A stretch of DNA of 64,000 bases, from assembly GCA_016709545.1 (NCBI GenBank), contig JADJMO010000002.1:372001-436000 (forward strand), given 5' to 3'. Position 1 is the stretch's first letter. Every line of letters begins with the position of its first letter. Position numbers and translations under genes: made by a program. This DNA is from Myxococcales bacterium (GTDB lineage: Bacteria > Myxococcota_A > Polyangia > Polyangiales > JADJMO01). A model generated the notes under the pieces. That model had not been told where the DNA came from, did not search any database, and worked only from the letters and a program-made list of their open reading frames with translations. Positions 17,937-27,995 of this stretch are shown here, piece after piece.

Positions 17937-19640
17937 CTACGGCGTCCCGAACAGCGCGCCGACGATCTTCCCCTCGATCCCCTCGAAGGCGGCCTTGCGG
18001 ATCGCGGAGTAGATGTCCTCCTCCATCTCGCCCGGCTTCGGGTACGGCTTGTTCGCCCACCCGAGGATCTGCTTCATCGACGGCGTCCCCGTGAACTCCA
18101 GGGCCGTCGTCCACGAGGTCGAGGGCGGCACGTGGAACGTCACCGCCCACTTCACCACCACCCCGCACAGGATGCCGCGCGGCTTGTCGCTCGAGTACGC
18201 GGTCGTGTTCCACTCCGTGTGGTACTCGACCAGCAGCGTGGGCACCGTCACCTTCGGGGGCGGGTCGCCCTCCGCGATCGGCGCGCCCACCTTCGCCGTC
18301 AGGATCTCCTTGCTGAACACCTCGGAGAGCGAGGCCACCACCGTCTTGCCGAGCGCCTCCTCGTGGGCGGCCATGTGCGTCGCGTCGAAGTAGCGCGACG
18401 TGTACGACGTCTCGCCGTTGAACTTCGGCATCTTGGTGACGAACTTGTCGGCGTTGCCGAGCGTGGCCGAGGGCAGCCGGCGGAAGCGGATCTCCACCGT
18501 GGCGCCCTTGTTCTTCTGGGAGAACCCGACCAGCGCCGCCATCGCGGTCACCGCCTCGGGGGCCGTGCCCTTGCGCGCCTTCCACTTGCCGAGCGCCGCC
18601 ACGTACACCGCGTCGCGCGCCTTCTGGAGGTCGGCGTCGAGGCCGTGGCCCTTGCGCTTGCCGTCGAACGCGTCGAGCGCCGCGAGGGTGCCCTCCTTGG
18701 CCGCCGCCGCGAGCTCGCGAGCCAGCGCCTCGGTGAGCGCCGTCTTCACCTCGGCCTCGATCATGCCGGGGTGCGACTTCTGGTAGTCGAGGATCGCGTC
18801 GACGCTGGCCTTCTTCACCGCGACGCGCAGCTCGGCGCGCGGCAGCAGGCTCTGCTTCACCTCGTCGGCGTGGCGGAGCCCCGAGCGCAGGTAGGCGTTC
18901 CACCCGTCGACCGTGTCCGCCTGCTTCGCGGCGTCGAAGGCGCGGTCGTCGCTCGCCTGGTTGCGCGCCGTGTAGAGGCCGAACCCCGCGGCGCCGCCGA
19001 CCAGCACCGCCACGACGAGGCGCAGCCGGGCCCACAGGGGGACGTGGCGCTCGAAGGGGTCGGTCGGCGCGAGCGGGCTCGGCATGAGCGGCTCGGCCAG
19101 CGGGTTCAACGGGTTCTCGTGCTTGTCGTCGCCGACCGGCTCCGCCTTCGCGGCCTGGATCGCGGGCAGCGCGCCGGCCTCGCCAGGGAAATCGAACGAG
19201 GCGCTGCCGCGGAGCTGCAGGTCGCGCCCGGAAGCCGACGGCTCGAGCTCGGCGAGCGGCACCACGTCGAGCACGTCGCTGCGGGCGTCGACCACCACGC
19301 GCGAGAACACGTAGACGCCGGGCGCATACGGAAGCACGCGCACCGCGCGCTTGCGGGCGATCGCGTCGAGGAGCCCGAACACCGCGAGCGCGCCGAGCGC
19401 GACGTACCCCGCGGTGAACGGCTTCGGCTGCACCGCCTCGCCGGTCGCCGCGCCGAACCCGGCGACCGCGATCGCCGCGAGGCCCGCGAGGCCGGCCAGG
19501 CAAGCGAGGAACCCGGGCACGTGGCGCGCGGGGGCGCCGAGGCGCTTGGCGAGCGGCGTCGGCGGGTCGGTCCCGGCCAGCGCACCGCGCAGCCGGTCCT
19601 GCGCGGCGCGGCTCTGGGCGTGGAAGTCGACCGTGGCCAT
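17937..19640 (-). CDS. Membrane-anchored protein of unknown function
   Basis: It has 567 residues. Two hydrophobic segments near residues 45-62 and 78-95 are followed by a beta-rich stretch (VRVLPYAPGVYVFSRVVVDAR). A third membrane segment near 205-225 precedes a large, probably extracytoplasmic, helical and mixed C-terminal region. I recognise no catalytic motif and no close family name. The ATG at 19640 is preferred over longer open-frame alternatives because a TACCAT hexamer lies 8 nt upstream and the protein start is natural (MATVDFHAQSRAAQ). It stands alone on its strand. Confidence 0.6.
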   Translation of the reverse strand: MATVDFHAQSRAAQDRLRGALAGTDPPTPLAKRLGAPARHVPGFLACLAGLAGLAAIAVAGFGAATGEAVQPKPFTAGYVALGALAVFGLLDAIARKRAVRVLPYAPGVYVFSRVVVDARSDVLDVVPLAELEPSASGRDLQLRGSASFDFPGEAGALPAIQAAKAEPVGDDKHENPLNPLAEPLMPSPLAPTDPFERHVPLWARLRLVVAVLVGGAAGFGLYTARNQASDDRAFDAAKQADTVDGWNAYLRSGLRHADEVKQSLLPRAELRVAVKKASVDAILDYQKSHPGMIEAEVKTALTEALARELAAAAKEGTLAALDAFDGKRKGHGLDADLQKARDAVYVAALGKWKARKGTAPEAVTAMAALVGFSQKNKGATVEIRFRRLPSATLGNADKFVTKMPKFNGETSYTSRYFDATHMAAHEEALGKTVVASLSEVFSKEILTAKVGAPIAEGDPPPKVTVPTLLVEYHTEWNTTAYSSDKPRGILCGVVVKWAVTFHVPPSTSWTTALEFTGTPSMKQILGWANKPYPKPGEMEEDIYSAIRKAAFEGIEGKIVGALFGTP

Positions 19641-19648
19641 CCGCGCCG

Positions 19649-19654
19649 ATGGTA
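19649..19654 (-). promoter_or_regulatory. -10 hexamer TACCAT
   Basis: On the minus strand it is 8 nt before the ATG at 19640 of the membrane protein gene. Confidence 0.3.
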
Positions 19655-19789
19655 CGGGGTCTTCGCGGCCCGCGGCAAAAGGGCGCAGCAGGATTGTATT
19701 GATCGGTGACATTATGCTGCCTCGATCGTTCTTCTGGCGCGCGCGGCGGGGAGACCGCACGTTGAGGACATCCTTAGAGGAGGTCCCCG

Positions 19790-20344
19790 ATGACGATGCT
19801 CTCTCCCGACGAAGTCCAGCGCCGCGCCCTCCGCGCGGCGGCCAAGGTCGCCCTCGCGTTCTCCACTGCTTCCGTGTTCGGCGCGTGCGGCGGTCAGGTC
19901 GCCCAGGTCCCGGGCGGGAAGGACGACGCCGAGGCCGACGCCGCCACGACGACCGACGCCGCGGTCGACGACACCTTCGTGGTGGCCGACGCGATCGTCG
20001 ACGCCACCTCGTGCGGCACGATCGCGGACGCCGCCACGCCGACCCAGCTCGCGTGCTGCGCGGCCAAGGTGCGCGCGACGTTCCCGGTCGACGTCGCCGA
20101 GCCGGTGGACGCGGGCGGCGATCCCGACGCGGGCTCACCGGACCCCGCGCTGCAGGCGTGCTGCGGCGAGCTGATCAAGGTCTACGACGGCACGCCCGAC
20201 CACGACTTCGGCCTCAGCTGGGCGCAGGCCCGCGCGTGCTGCTACGCGCTCCCCGGCCCGTGGTTCAGTCACGCGGGCCTCGCGTGCACCCCGTGGGGTC
20301 CGCCGATGCCGCCGCCCATGCCGGGCGCGGAGGACGTGTCGTGA
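19790..20344 (+). CDS. Cys-rich lipoprotein coupled to the ferritin-like gene
   Basis: It has 184 residues. A long Tat-like or ordinary signal region ends in a lipobox (FGAC at about residue 33), then comes an Asp/Ala/Thr linker. The folded part has three CC pairs (LACCAAK, QACCGEL, RACCYAL) and a final Cys near the C-terminus. An AGAGGAGG-type ribosome-binding site precedes the ATG. Its stop overlaps the next start (GTGA), so it is co-translated with the ferritin-like protein and may act with it, for example in metal handling at the envelope. That role is inference. Confidence 0.65.
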   Translation: MTMLSPDEVQRRALRAAAKVALAFSTASVFGACGGQVAQVPGGKDDAEADAATTTDAAVDDTFVVADAIVDATSCGTIADAATPTQLACCAAKVRATFPVDVAEPVDAGGDPDAGSPDPALQACCGELIKVYDGTPDHDFGLSWAQARACCYALPGPWFSHAGLACTPWGPPMPPPMPGAEDVS

Positions 20345-21078
20345 TCGTCGACCTGCGCGCGCCCGCGCAAGCGGCCATGCCCACCGCCCTGCCCGACCTC
20401 CCCGAGCTGCGCGACAGCGCGATCGGCACCTGGTCGCAGCGGATGATCAACGAGTGGTCCTCCTCGCGCGTGTTCGCCGCGCTCGCCGCGCAACTCGACG
20501 AGGCCGGCCTCACGGGCGGCGACACCTGCCGCGGGTTCGCCGACGAGGAGCGCCGCCACGGCGAGCTCTGTGGCGCGGTCGTCGAGCGGCTCGGGGGCGA
20601 GGCGCGCTTCGTCCTCCCCGAGGCCCCTCCCCTCCCCTCGCACGCCGACACCACGCTGCGCGTCGCCGCCCTGCGCAACCTGCTCAGCGTGGGCTGCATG
20701 AGCGAGACCGTGGCCGTCGCGCTCATCGCCGCCGAGCGCCTCGAGATGGCCGACGGCCCGCTGCGCGATCTCCTCACGCGGATCTGGGCCGACGAGATCG
20801 GTCACGCGCGGTTCGGGTGGACCACCCTCGAGCGCGAGCTCCCGAAGCTGACCGACGCCGAGCGCGAGGCGTTCCTCGCCTACGTACCGGTCGCCCTCGA
20901 GCACCTCGTGCAGCACGAGCTCGCGCACCTGCCCATCGCCAGCCGCCCGCCCGCCGAGGGCGCCGCGCTCGGCCTCTGCAGCGGGGAGAAGGCGCGCGCG
21001 CTGTTCTTCTCCACCGTCGAGACCGTCATCCGGCCGGGCCTCCGCCGCATCTGCCCGCCGCGCCCGAAGGCGGCGTAG
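20341..21078 (+). CDS. Ferritin-like domain protein
   Basis: It has 245 residues and a GTG start overlapping the upstream stop by 4 nt. A four-helix ferritin-like core supplies a full di-iron ligand set: Glu38, Glu70 and His73 (EERRH) from the first pair, and Glu122, Glu152 and His155 (DEIGH) from the second. There is no signal peptide, so it is cytoplasmic as read, although its coupled neighbour is a lipoprotein. Such proteins bind di-iron centres for oxidation, hydroxylation or iron storage; the substrate is unknown. Confidence 0.7.
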   Translation: MIVDLRAPAQAAMPTALPDLPELRDSAIGTWSQRMINEWSSSRVFAALAAQLDEAGLTGGDTCRGFADEERRHGELCGAVVERLGGEARFVLPEAPPLPSHADTTLRVAALRNLLSVGCMSETVAVALIAAERLEMADGPLRDLLTRIWADEIGHARFGWTTLERELPKLTDAEREAFLAYVPVALEHLVQHELAHLPIASRPPAEGAALGLCSGEKARALFFSTVETVIRPGLRRICPPRPKAA

Positions 21079-22578
<1,500 letters not shown>

Positions 22579-22585
22579 CGCTGGC

Positions 22586-22591
22586 AGTGTA
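22586..22591 (-). promoter_or_regulatory. -10 hexamer TACACT of the kinase-Macro gene
   Basis: On the minus strand it is 7 nt before the ATG at 22578 and would lie inside the gene if the upstream ATG at 22602 were used. That argues for the shorter protein. Confidence 0.4.
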
Positions 22592-22606
22592 CTCGAACCC
22601 ATGGCT

Positions 22607-23089
22607 TCAGGGGGTCGCGGCGAAGGCTCCCTGCGAGAGCGCCTCGAGACCCGTGCGTGGCATGGTCGAGAAGCCGTCGAGCACGTGGGACGCCGAGAAT
22701 CGCTGCGGATCGAGGACGACCTGGACGCCGGTACGTGACGCCACGTCGATGATCAGCGGGGCGAGCATGTTGGCCATGAGGGTGGGTGGTGCGCGCCGCG
22801 CGACCACCACGACCAGGACCGCGAGGTCACCCGTCGAGAGGCCCGCGCTGCGCGCGAGGTCGGCGGGCGAGGGGTCCGGGTAGCCCGCGCCGAAGCTCGC
22901 CGCGTCCATCACCGGGAAGGCGAGGTCGGGGCGCTCGATCGATTGCAGCCAGGCGATGTGCTGCACCCTCTCCTGCTCGTGGAGCACGTAGCGCTCGAGC
23001 TGCGGGAACCCGAGCAATCCTCCACGCAGGACGATGACCTTGTCGTCGTCGAATTCGATCCTGCCGAAGCGCGTGCCTTCCACCAACAT
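22607..23089 (-). CDS. fliW: Flagellar assembly factor FliW
   Basis: It has 160 residues with the family pattern GRIEFDDDKVIVLRGGLLGFPQLERYVL at the N-terminus and a FMVMDP-like FPVMDAASF in the middle. FliW binds CsrA and relieves its repression of flagellin translation, matching CsrA to flagellin export. It follows csrA by 8 nt and is the last gene of the minus-strand flagellar operon. A GGAGG ribosome-binding site precedes the ATG at 23089. No flagellin gene is in the window. Confidence 0.88.
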   Translation of the reverse strand: MLVEGTRFGRIEFDDDKVIVLRGGLLGFPQLERYVLHEQERVQHIAWLQSIERPDLAFPVMDAASFGAGYPDPSPADLARSAGLSTGDLAVLVVVVARRAPPTLMANMLAPLIIDVASRTGVQVVLDPQRFSASHVLDGFSTMPRTGLEALSQGAFAATP

Positions 23090-23097
23090 GAAGCCTC

Positions 23098-23322
23098 CTA
23101 CCGGCCACGGGGAGAGAGCTCGACGAGGAGGTCGGCGTCGAGTGTGGCTGCTTGCGCGTTGGCGGCGACGATGTCGTCGTACACCTCTCCCCGCAAGACC
23201 TGGAGGCTGTGCGGTGCCGCGACGCCGATGCGCGCGCCACCACGGGAGACCTCCATGAGCACGACTTCGACGCCGGCACCCACGACGATGCGCTGTCCGA
23301 CGCGGCGTTGGATGATGAGCAT
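23098..23322 (-). CDS. csrA: Carbon storage regulator CsrA
   Basis: It has 74 residues, starting MLIIQRRVGQRIVVG and containing VEVVLMEVSRGGARIGVAAP, the RNA-binding beta-strand dimer. CsrA binds GGA motifs in mRNA leaders. It is located between flgL and fliW, the usual place of the CsrA-FliW-flagellin switch. It should be cytoplasmic and titrated by FliW. Confidence 0.93.
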   Translation of the reverse strand: MLIIQRRVGQRIVVGAGVEVVLMEVSRGGARIGVAAPHSLQVLRGEVYDDIVAANAQAATLDADLLVELSPRGR

Positions 23323-23358
23323 GGTCCGCTTCGGGGTGATGCAGACGCCGTGCCGTCG

Positions 23359-24234
23359 TCAGCGGGCGAGGCTCGAGAGCGAGAGGATCTGCTTGGTCAC
23401 CGTGAGGCTGCGGTCGTAGGCGTCGCTCGCGTTCTTCAGCTCGGTGAAAGCCGGGGCCGCGTCGGCCTCGAGCTCGCCGGCGCGGGCCTTGTCGAGCTGC
23501 AGCGCGAGGTTGCCGAGCACCTCGCTGGCCGACCGCGCGCGCTCGAGCGTCAACCCAGCGTCGCTGCGCACGTCGGAAAGCTGACGCCGCCCGGCCTCGG
23601 TGGTGTCGATGGCGGCGGTGATGCCCGCGACGGCGTTGGTGCGCAGGGCGGTCGCGAGGGCCCCCAGATCGGCGAACGGGTCGCGCCCCCCTGCGGTGGT
23701 GAACGCCCGTGCGCCGCTCAGGTTGGTGACGAGGGTGGTGCCGGGGGCGATCTCGGCCGCGCGGGTGCCGGTGTTGCCGACGAACGCGTACCCGGGGGTG
23801 AACGGGGGCACGTCGGTCTTGGTGCCGCCGAACACGTAGCCCGCGCCGCCCTGGGTGTTGGCGAGGCCGAGGAGCTGGTCGCGGAGCGCGTCGACCTCGA
23901 TCGCCGCGTTCTTGCGGGTGGCCGCGTCCATGCTGCCGTTCGCCATCTGGGTCGCGATCGCGCGCGCGCGGGCCATGACGTCGACGGCGGAGGCGAGCGC
24001 GCCCTCGGCGACCTCGAGGTCGGAGGCGGCCCGGTCGAGGACCTTGCTGCGCGCCTTGGCGGCGGCGCTGCGGCCCGCGTGCGTCTGGCCGGTGGCCCAC
24101 GCGCTCGGGTCGTCGCTGGCCTTGCCCACGCGGGCCCCGCTCGACGCGACCTCGGTCGCGCGCTGGACGCGCTCGGCCATGCGTTGCTGGGTCGCAACGG
24201 CGCTCGAAACCCGCATGTTCTCCGTGATCCGCAT
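23359..24234 (-). CDS. flgL: Hook-associated protein 3 (hook-filament junction)
   Basis: It has 291 residues with a flagellin-type N-terminus (MRITENMRVSSAVATQQRMAE...) and C-terminal helix (YDRSLTVTKQILSLSSLAR). It forms the second junction ring between hook and filament together with FlgK. It lies directly after flgK. A GAGGTGAG ribosome-binding site supports the ATG at 24234 over the GTG at 24243, which would overlap flgK's stop. Confidence 0.9.
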   Translation of the reverse strand: MRITENMRVSSAVATQQRMAERVQRATEVASSGARVGKASDDPSAWATGQTHAGRSAAAKARSKVLDRAASDLEVAEGALASAVDVMARARAIATQMANGSMDAATRKNAAIEVDALRDQLLGLANTQGGAGYVFGGTKTDVPPFTPGYAFVGNTGTRAAEIAPGTTLVTNLSGARAFTTAGGRDPFADLGALATALRTNAVAGITAAIDTTEAGRRQLSDVRSDAGLTLERARSASEVLGNLALQLDKARAGELEADAAPAFTELKNASDAYDRSLTVTKQILSLSSLAR

Positions 24235-24239
24235 CGGCC

Positions 24240-25631
24240 TCACCTCTTGGACTGGATCAGTTGATCGAGGAGCTCGTCGACGGTGCGGAGCACCTTGATC
24301 GAGGCCTCGAACGCGCGCTGGAACCGGGTCAGATCGACCATCTCCTCCTCGACCGAGACCCCGCTCTGCGACTCGCGCAGGGAGTCCACCTGACCGAGGG
24401 TGCCCTGGCGCAGCTCGATCTCGGCGCTCGCCGAGGACAGGCGGGTGCCGATGTCGGCGCCGAGGGCGGCGAACGTGTCGCGCGGTGGCAGGCCGGAGGT
24501 CGGGAGGTTCGCGTCGAAGGTCTTGACGATCGAGAGCGCGGCGCCGTTGCCACCGGGAACGTCGATCGCGGTGGCCGAAGCAGCGAGCCTCCCGGGGCGC
24601 CCGGCCACGGCCGGATCGAGGGTCATCGCGTAGGCGGCGCCGGTCGCAGTGGCGCTGGTGGCGAACAGAGGTCGGCCCGAGACGCCGTCGAGGCCGAAGC
24701 CCGCGGAGTGCGCCACGTTGATCGAGCTCGCGAAGTCGAAGGCCAGCGCGTCGAGCTTGGTCTGTGCGGAGACGAGGTCGGTGTCGCGCGCCTCGCGCAG
24801 GCCCCCGAGCGAGCCCTCGACGACCTTGGTGGTCATGTCGATGAGCGCACCACCGGGGCGGCGCGCCTGGATCTGCAGGTTGCCGGTCGGATCGAGGCCC
24901 ACGTCGACCGACGAGACGCGCTCGGCGTCGATGAGGACGGTGCCGCCGCCGAACAGGGTCCAGGCGCCGGTGGAGGGATCCTCCACGACGCGCGCGCCAA
25001 TCCGCTGACCGACCTCGCGCACGAGCTGGTCGCGCTGGTCACGGAGGCCCGCGCCGCCGTCGGGCGAATCCTTGGCCTGCGCGATCTTCGCGTTGAGATC
25101 GCCGATCGCGACGAGGCGCTGGTTGAGATCGCTCGCCACCCCCTGCGCGTTGCGGAACAGGTCGTCCCGCTGACCGAGGAGGCTCGCGGCGGTGTCGTGG
25201 AACGTCTGCGCGACCGACTCCGCCTTCGAGAGCACGTTGCCGCGCACCGCGAGGTCGCCGGGGAAGCCCACGAGCTGCTGGAAGGCGACGGCGAGCGCCT
25301 CGATCTGGTCGCCGACCGACCCCGTCTCGGGCGCGACGATGCCCTGGATCTGCGCGAGCGCGCCCTCGCGCGACTGACCGGCCGAGAGCTTGCCCTGCTC
25401 GTCGAGGACGCGGCGGGTGACGAAGCCATCGAACGCGCGTGTGGTGCGGGTGACGTCGACGCCACCGGGGCCGTTCGGGAAGCCGGAGCGCGCGCTCATC
25501 ACGACGGCGCGGCGCACGTAGCCGGGCGTGCTCGCGTTGGCGATGTTCTCGCCGGTGGTCTGGAGGGCGGCCTGCTGTGCGACGGCCCCGTCCCTGGCAA
25601 TGCCGAGAAGTGCGGTCAACGAGCTGGCCAT
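24240..25631 (-). CDS. flgK: Hook-associated protein 1
   Basis: It has 463 residues. The N-terminus carries the rod/hook signature (ALQTTGENIANASTPGYVRR) and the C-terminus the conserved VSVEEEMVDLTRFQRAFEASIKVLRTVDELLDQLI. It is somewhat shorter than enterobacterial FlgK (about 547), so the variable middle domain is reduced. It caps the hook and starts the junction zone. It lies in the operon between flgN and flgL with an AGGAGG ribosome-binding site. Confidence 0.92.
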   Translation of the reverse strand: MASSLTALLGIARDGAVAQQAALQTTGENIANASTPGYVRRAVVMSARSGFPNGPGGVDVTRTTRAFDGFVTRRVLDEQGKLSAGQSREGALAQIQGIVAPETGSVGDQIEALAVAFQQLVGFPGDLAVRGNVLSKAESVAQTFHDTAASLLGQRDDLFRNAQGVASDLNQRLVAIGDLNAKIAQAKDSPDGGAGLRDQRDQLVREVGQRIGARVVEDPSTGAWTLFGGGTVLIDAERVSSVDVGLDPTGNLQIQARRPGGALIDMTTKVVEGSLGGLREARDTDLVSAQTKLDALAFDFASSINVAHSAGFGLDGVSGRPLFATSATATGAAYAMTLDPAVAGRPGRLAASATAIDVPGGNGAALSIVKTFDANLPTSGLPPRDTFAALGADIGTRLSSASAEIELRQGTLGQVDSLRESQSGVSVEEEMVDLTRFQRAFEASIKVLRTVDELLDQLIQSKR

Positions 25632-25640
25632 GACAACCTC

Positions 25641-25988
25641 CTAGAGCGCGGCGCGAAGACGGACGCCGGGGCGCGTGACGGGACGATCGTGAGAATCCGT
25701 GGAGAGGGGGCGTTCGGACCGGGCGGCGATCGCGTCGCGCAAGCAGTCCCGGGCGTGCGCGAGCAGGACGCCGTTCTGGCGGAGGGCCGCGATGACGCGG
25801 GTGAGCGTGGCGCCCTCGGCGCGCAGCTCTGGCTGGGAGAATCCTTGGACGAGCCGGACCAAGGTGAGCTTGCGCACCGCCGCGTGGTCCACGGCGAGCC
25901 CGTCGAGCTTGCGGATGGCCCGCCGCTCTTCGATCAGGAGCGCGTCGAGCGCTGCGAGGACCGAACGGAGATCGGCGGCCTCGGCCAC
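25641..25988 (-). CDS. flgN: FlgN-like export chaperone
   Basis: It has 115 residues, largely helical (LRSVLAALDALLIEERRAIRKLDG ... LRQNGVLLAHARDCL). Size and position between flgM and flgK match FlgN, the chaperone for FlgK and FlgL. The GTG start lies one base beyond flgM's stop. Sequence identity to FlgN is weak, so the name rests partly on context. Confidence 0.65.
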   Translation of the reverse strand: MAEAADLRSVLAALDALLIEERRAIRKLDGLAVDHAAVRKLTLVRLVQGFSQPELRAEGATLTRVIAALRQNGVLLAHARDCLRDAIAARSERPLSTDSHDRPVTRPGVRLRAAL

Positions 25989-25989
25989 G

Positions 25990-26283
25990 TCAATCCTCGA
26001 CGATCTTCTGCGCGATCGCCTGGGCGTCGATCTTGAAGTCGCCGCGGTCGATGGAGGCGCGCAGGCGCTCGACCTTCGCCTGGTCGAAGTCGCTGTCGGC
26101 CTCGGACGTGGCGGCGAGCTCCCGGGCCTTGGCCGACAGGGTCACCTTCACGGAGTCGGACGAGGCCGCGACTTGTTTGACCTCACCGGGCGCACCGCCT
26201 TGCGACGGGGTCCCCTGCGCGCGGCGGAGCGCGACCGGGTCGGCGAGCTTGGGGTGCGGGGTGGGGTCGGTCTTGATCCTCAT
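25990..26283 (-). CDS. flgM: Anti-sigma-28 factor FlgM
   Basis: It has 97 residues. The C-terminal half (VKVTLSAKARELA...KVERLRASIDRGDFKIDAQAIAQKIVED) is the sigma-28-binding FlgM signature. FlgM holds the flagellar sigma factor inactive until the hook is complete and it is exported. The start overlaps the preceding lipoprotein's stop as ATGA. Its presence implies a FliA sigma factor elsewhere in the genome. Confidence 0.88.
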   Translation of the reverse strand: MRIKTDPTPHPKLADPVALRRAQGTPSQGGAPGEVKQVAASSDSVKVTLSAKARELAATSEADSDFDQAKVERLRASIDRGDFKIDAQAIAQKIVED

Positions 26284-26771
26284 GGTGTTCTCCGAAGGGA
26301 TGCTGGCTCGTCTGGTGGAACGGACAGGAATCCGAAATGCTTTAGCCCCGGCGTCGGCGTCGGTGGTGGTGGTGTCGGTGGATGTGTCCGGGCGGTCTCG
26401 CTCGCGTCGAGCGAGGCGGAATCTGTGGCGGATGCGTCCGTCTCGCTCGCGTCGAGCCTCGCCGCGTCCTCGGTGTCGCTCGCGTCGAGCGAGCCGTCGT
26501 CGAGGGTGTCGAGTCCACCGTCGGCGGGCGTGGCCGTGTCGGCCGTCGTGGTCTCGCCGGCTTCGTCGCCGTCGTTCGCGCCGTCCGTCGGGGTGCCGGT
26601 GTCCTCGTCGCCGTCGCGCGACCCGAAGACGCACGCGCCTTGCGCGCACTTCTGCTCGTCGGGGCAGTCGGAGTGGCGCAGGCACGGGTCGCCCTGGGTG
26701 CACGCCTCGGCGCCGAGGACCGTGAGGCCGACGAGCGCGAGCGCGGCGAAGATCGCCCTAGAACGCCACAT
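26280..26771 (-). CDS. Small secreted or lipoprotein inside the flagellar operon
   Basis: It has about 163 residues. A hydrophobic signal ends LGAEAC, then a short Cys cluster (CTQGDPCLRHSDCPDEQKCAQGACVF) and a long Asp/Ala/Ser/Thr-rich tail follow. The last 40 codons are Pro/Thr-rich and may be in the wrong frame: a neighbouring frame reads DTSTDTTTTDADAG, the usual linker style, so an indel around 26390 is possible. It overlaps the barrel-like gene by 14 nt and flgM by 4 nt, so it is co-transcribed with motility genes. No family known. Confidence 0.55.
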   Translation of the reverse strand: MWRSRAIFAALALVGLTVLGAEACTQGDPCLRHSDCPDEQKCAQGACVFGSRDGDEDTGTPTDGANDGDEAGETTTADTATPADGGLDTLDDGSLDASDTEDAARLDASETDASATDSASLDASETARTHPPTPPPPTPTPGLKHFGFLSVPPDEPASLRRTP

Positions 26772-27255
26772 GGATGCCTCCCCGCAGGAGGCCCTGGAGC
26801 AGGGGGGTCTTGGTCGGCAGGTCCGACCCGAGGAAGAAGGTACGGATCTCGGGGCCGACGGCGATCGAGACCGAGCTGCCGAGCGGGATGCGATAGGTGA
26901 GCGCGGCGCCGACCCCGAACATGGTCTCGGGGAACACGAAGCCCACGAGCAGGCCTTCCACCACGAAGTGCCCGAGGCGGCGGCCATAGCGCAGATCGAG
27001 CCCCACCGCGCTGTGCGGCGCGACCTCGAACAGCAAGCTGCCGCCGAAGATCTCGTTCGGTCGCTCGTCGACGGCCAGATCGATCCCCGCGCGCAGGGTC
27101 ACGCGGCTCGTGCGGGTGCCGAACGCGCCGCGCTCGATGCCGTCCGACAGCTCGAGCCGGCCCACGGGGACCCACTCCTGCGCGGAGGCGGGGGAGGCGA
27201 CGGCGAGCGCGGAAGACACGAGGAGGCCAGCCTGCAGGAACCGCGCCGCTCTCAT
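26758..27255 (-). CDS. Secreted barrel-like protein inside the flagellar operon
   Basis: It has 165 residues. A clear signal peptide (cleavage after ASAQ) is followed by alternating hydrophobic/polar strands (SRVTLRAGIDLAV, GSLLFEVAPHSAVGLDLRYG, GVGAALTYRIP) ending in HVAF, a C-terminal Phe as in outer-membrane beta-barrels. Its ATG overlaps motB's stop as ATGA. The operon position suggests a role at the flagellar outer-membrane or motor periphery, but no homologue is recognised. Confidence 0.55.
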   Translation of the reverse strand: MRAARFLQAGLLVSSALAVASPASAQEWVPVGRLELSDGIERGAFGTRTSRVTLRAGIDLAVDERPNEIFGGSLLFEVAPHSAVGLDLRYGRRLGHFVVEGLLVGFVFPETMFGVGAALTYRIPLGSSVSIAVGPEIRTFFLGSDLPTKTPLLQGLLRGGIHVAF

Positions 27256-27992
27256 GACTGAGGATCCGAGACCGAGATGACGAGGTCGACGCGACGGTTC
27301 TTCGACCGGCCGTCCTCGGAGTCGTTGCTGGCGATGGGCTGGTGCTGGCCGTAGCCCGCGGCCGACATGCGCGGAGGTGCGATGCCCGAGTCGAGCATGA
27401 AGAAGACGACCGCTGTCGAGCGCGCCGTGGAGAGCTCCCAGTTGGAGCTCCAGCGCGAGCTGTGGATGGGGACGCTGTCGGTGTGGCCCTCGACGCGCAC
27501 CGAGACCTTCACGGTCTTGAGGATGTCGACGACGGGGCGGAGCACCTTGCGGGCGGGCTCCTGCAGCACCGCGTAGCCGCTCTCGAAGAGGACGTTGTCG
27601 GCCAGGCGCAGCACGAGCTCGTTCTTTCGCACGAGGACCTGGAGCTTCGCGAGCTCCTCCTTCTTCTGCGCCTTGAGGATGTTGAGCTCGGTGCGCAGGC
27701 TCTCGAGCTCACCCGGCAGGCCGTTGCCGCCCTTGCCGTCGGCCTTCGGCGGCGCGGGCTCGCTCTGCATGTTGGGGTCGCCTGCCAGCAGACCCTTGCC
27801 CGAAGAGGGGAGGATCTCGATGCCGACGGCCTGCTGGAAGCTCTGGGTGAAGCGCCCGAGCTTCTTGGTGTCGACCTGCGACACCGCGAACATGACGACG
27901 AAGAAGGCGAACAGGAGCGTGATGAAGTCGGCGTAGCTGACCAGCCACCGCTCGTGGTTCACGTGCTCCGGATGCTTCTTCTTGCGGGCCAT
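27252..27992 (-). CDS. motB: Flagellar stator protein MotB
   Basis: It has 246 residues. A single N-terminal membrane helix carries the ion-binding Asp22 in SYADFITLLFAFFVVMFA. A linker and an OmpA-like peptidoglycan-binding domain (VRVEGHTDSVPI ... NWELSTARS ... NRRVDLVI) follow. It is anchored in the inner membrane and held to the cell wall, forming the stator with MotA. Its partner motA is not adjacent: it lies about 4 kb upstream, before flgG. Confidence 0.93.
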   Translation of the reverse strand: MARKKKHPEHVNHERWLVSYADFITLLFAFFVVMFAVSQVDTKKLGRFTQSFQQAVGIEILPSSGKGLLAGDPNMQSEPAPPKADGKGGNGLPGELESLRTELNILKAQKKEELAKLQVLVRKNELVLRLADNVLFESGYAVLQEPARKVLRPVVDILKTVKVSVRVEGHTDSVPIHSSRWSSNWELSTARSTAVVFFMLDSGIAPPRMSAAGYGQHQPIASNDSEDGRSKNRRVDLVISVSDPQS

Positions 27993-27995
27993 CGC

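Noticed and set aside
17937..20138. Longer minus-strand frame extending the 567-residue membrane protein upstream
   Set aside because: The extra N-terminal sequence is Arg/Pro-rich shadow of the lipoprotein gene at 19790, and the promoter hexamer supports the start at 19640.
22579..22602. Upstream ATG extending the kinase-Macro protein by 8 codons
   Set aside because: The likely -10 hexamer lies inside this extension.
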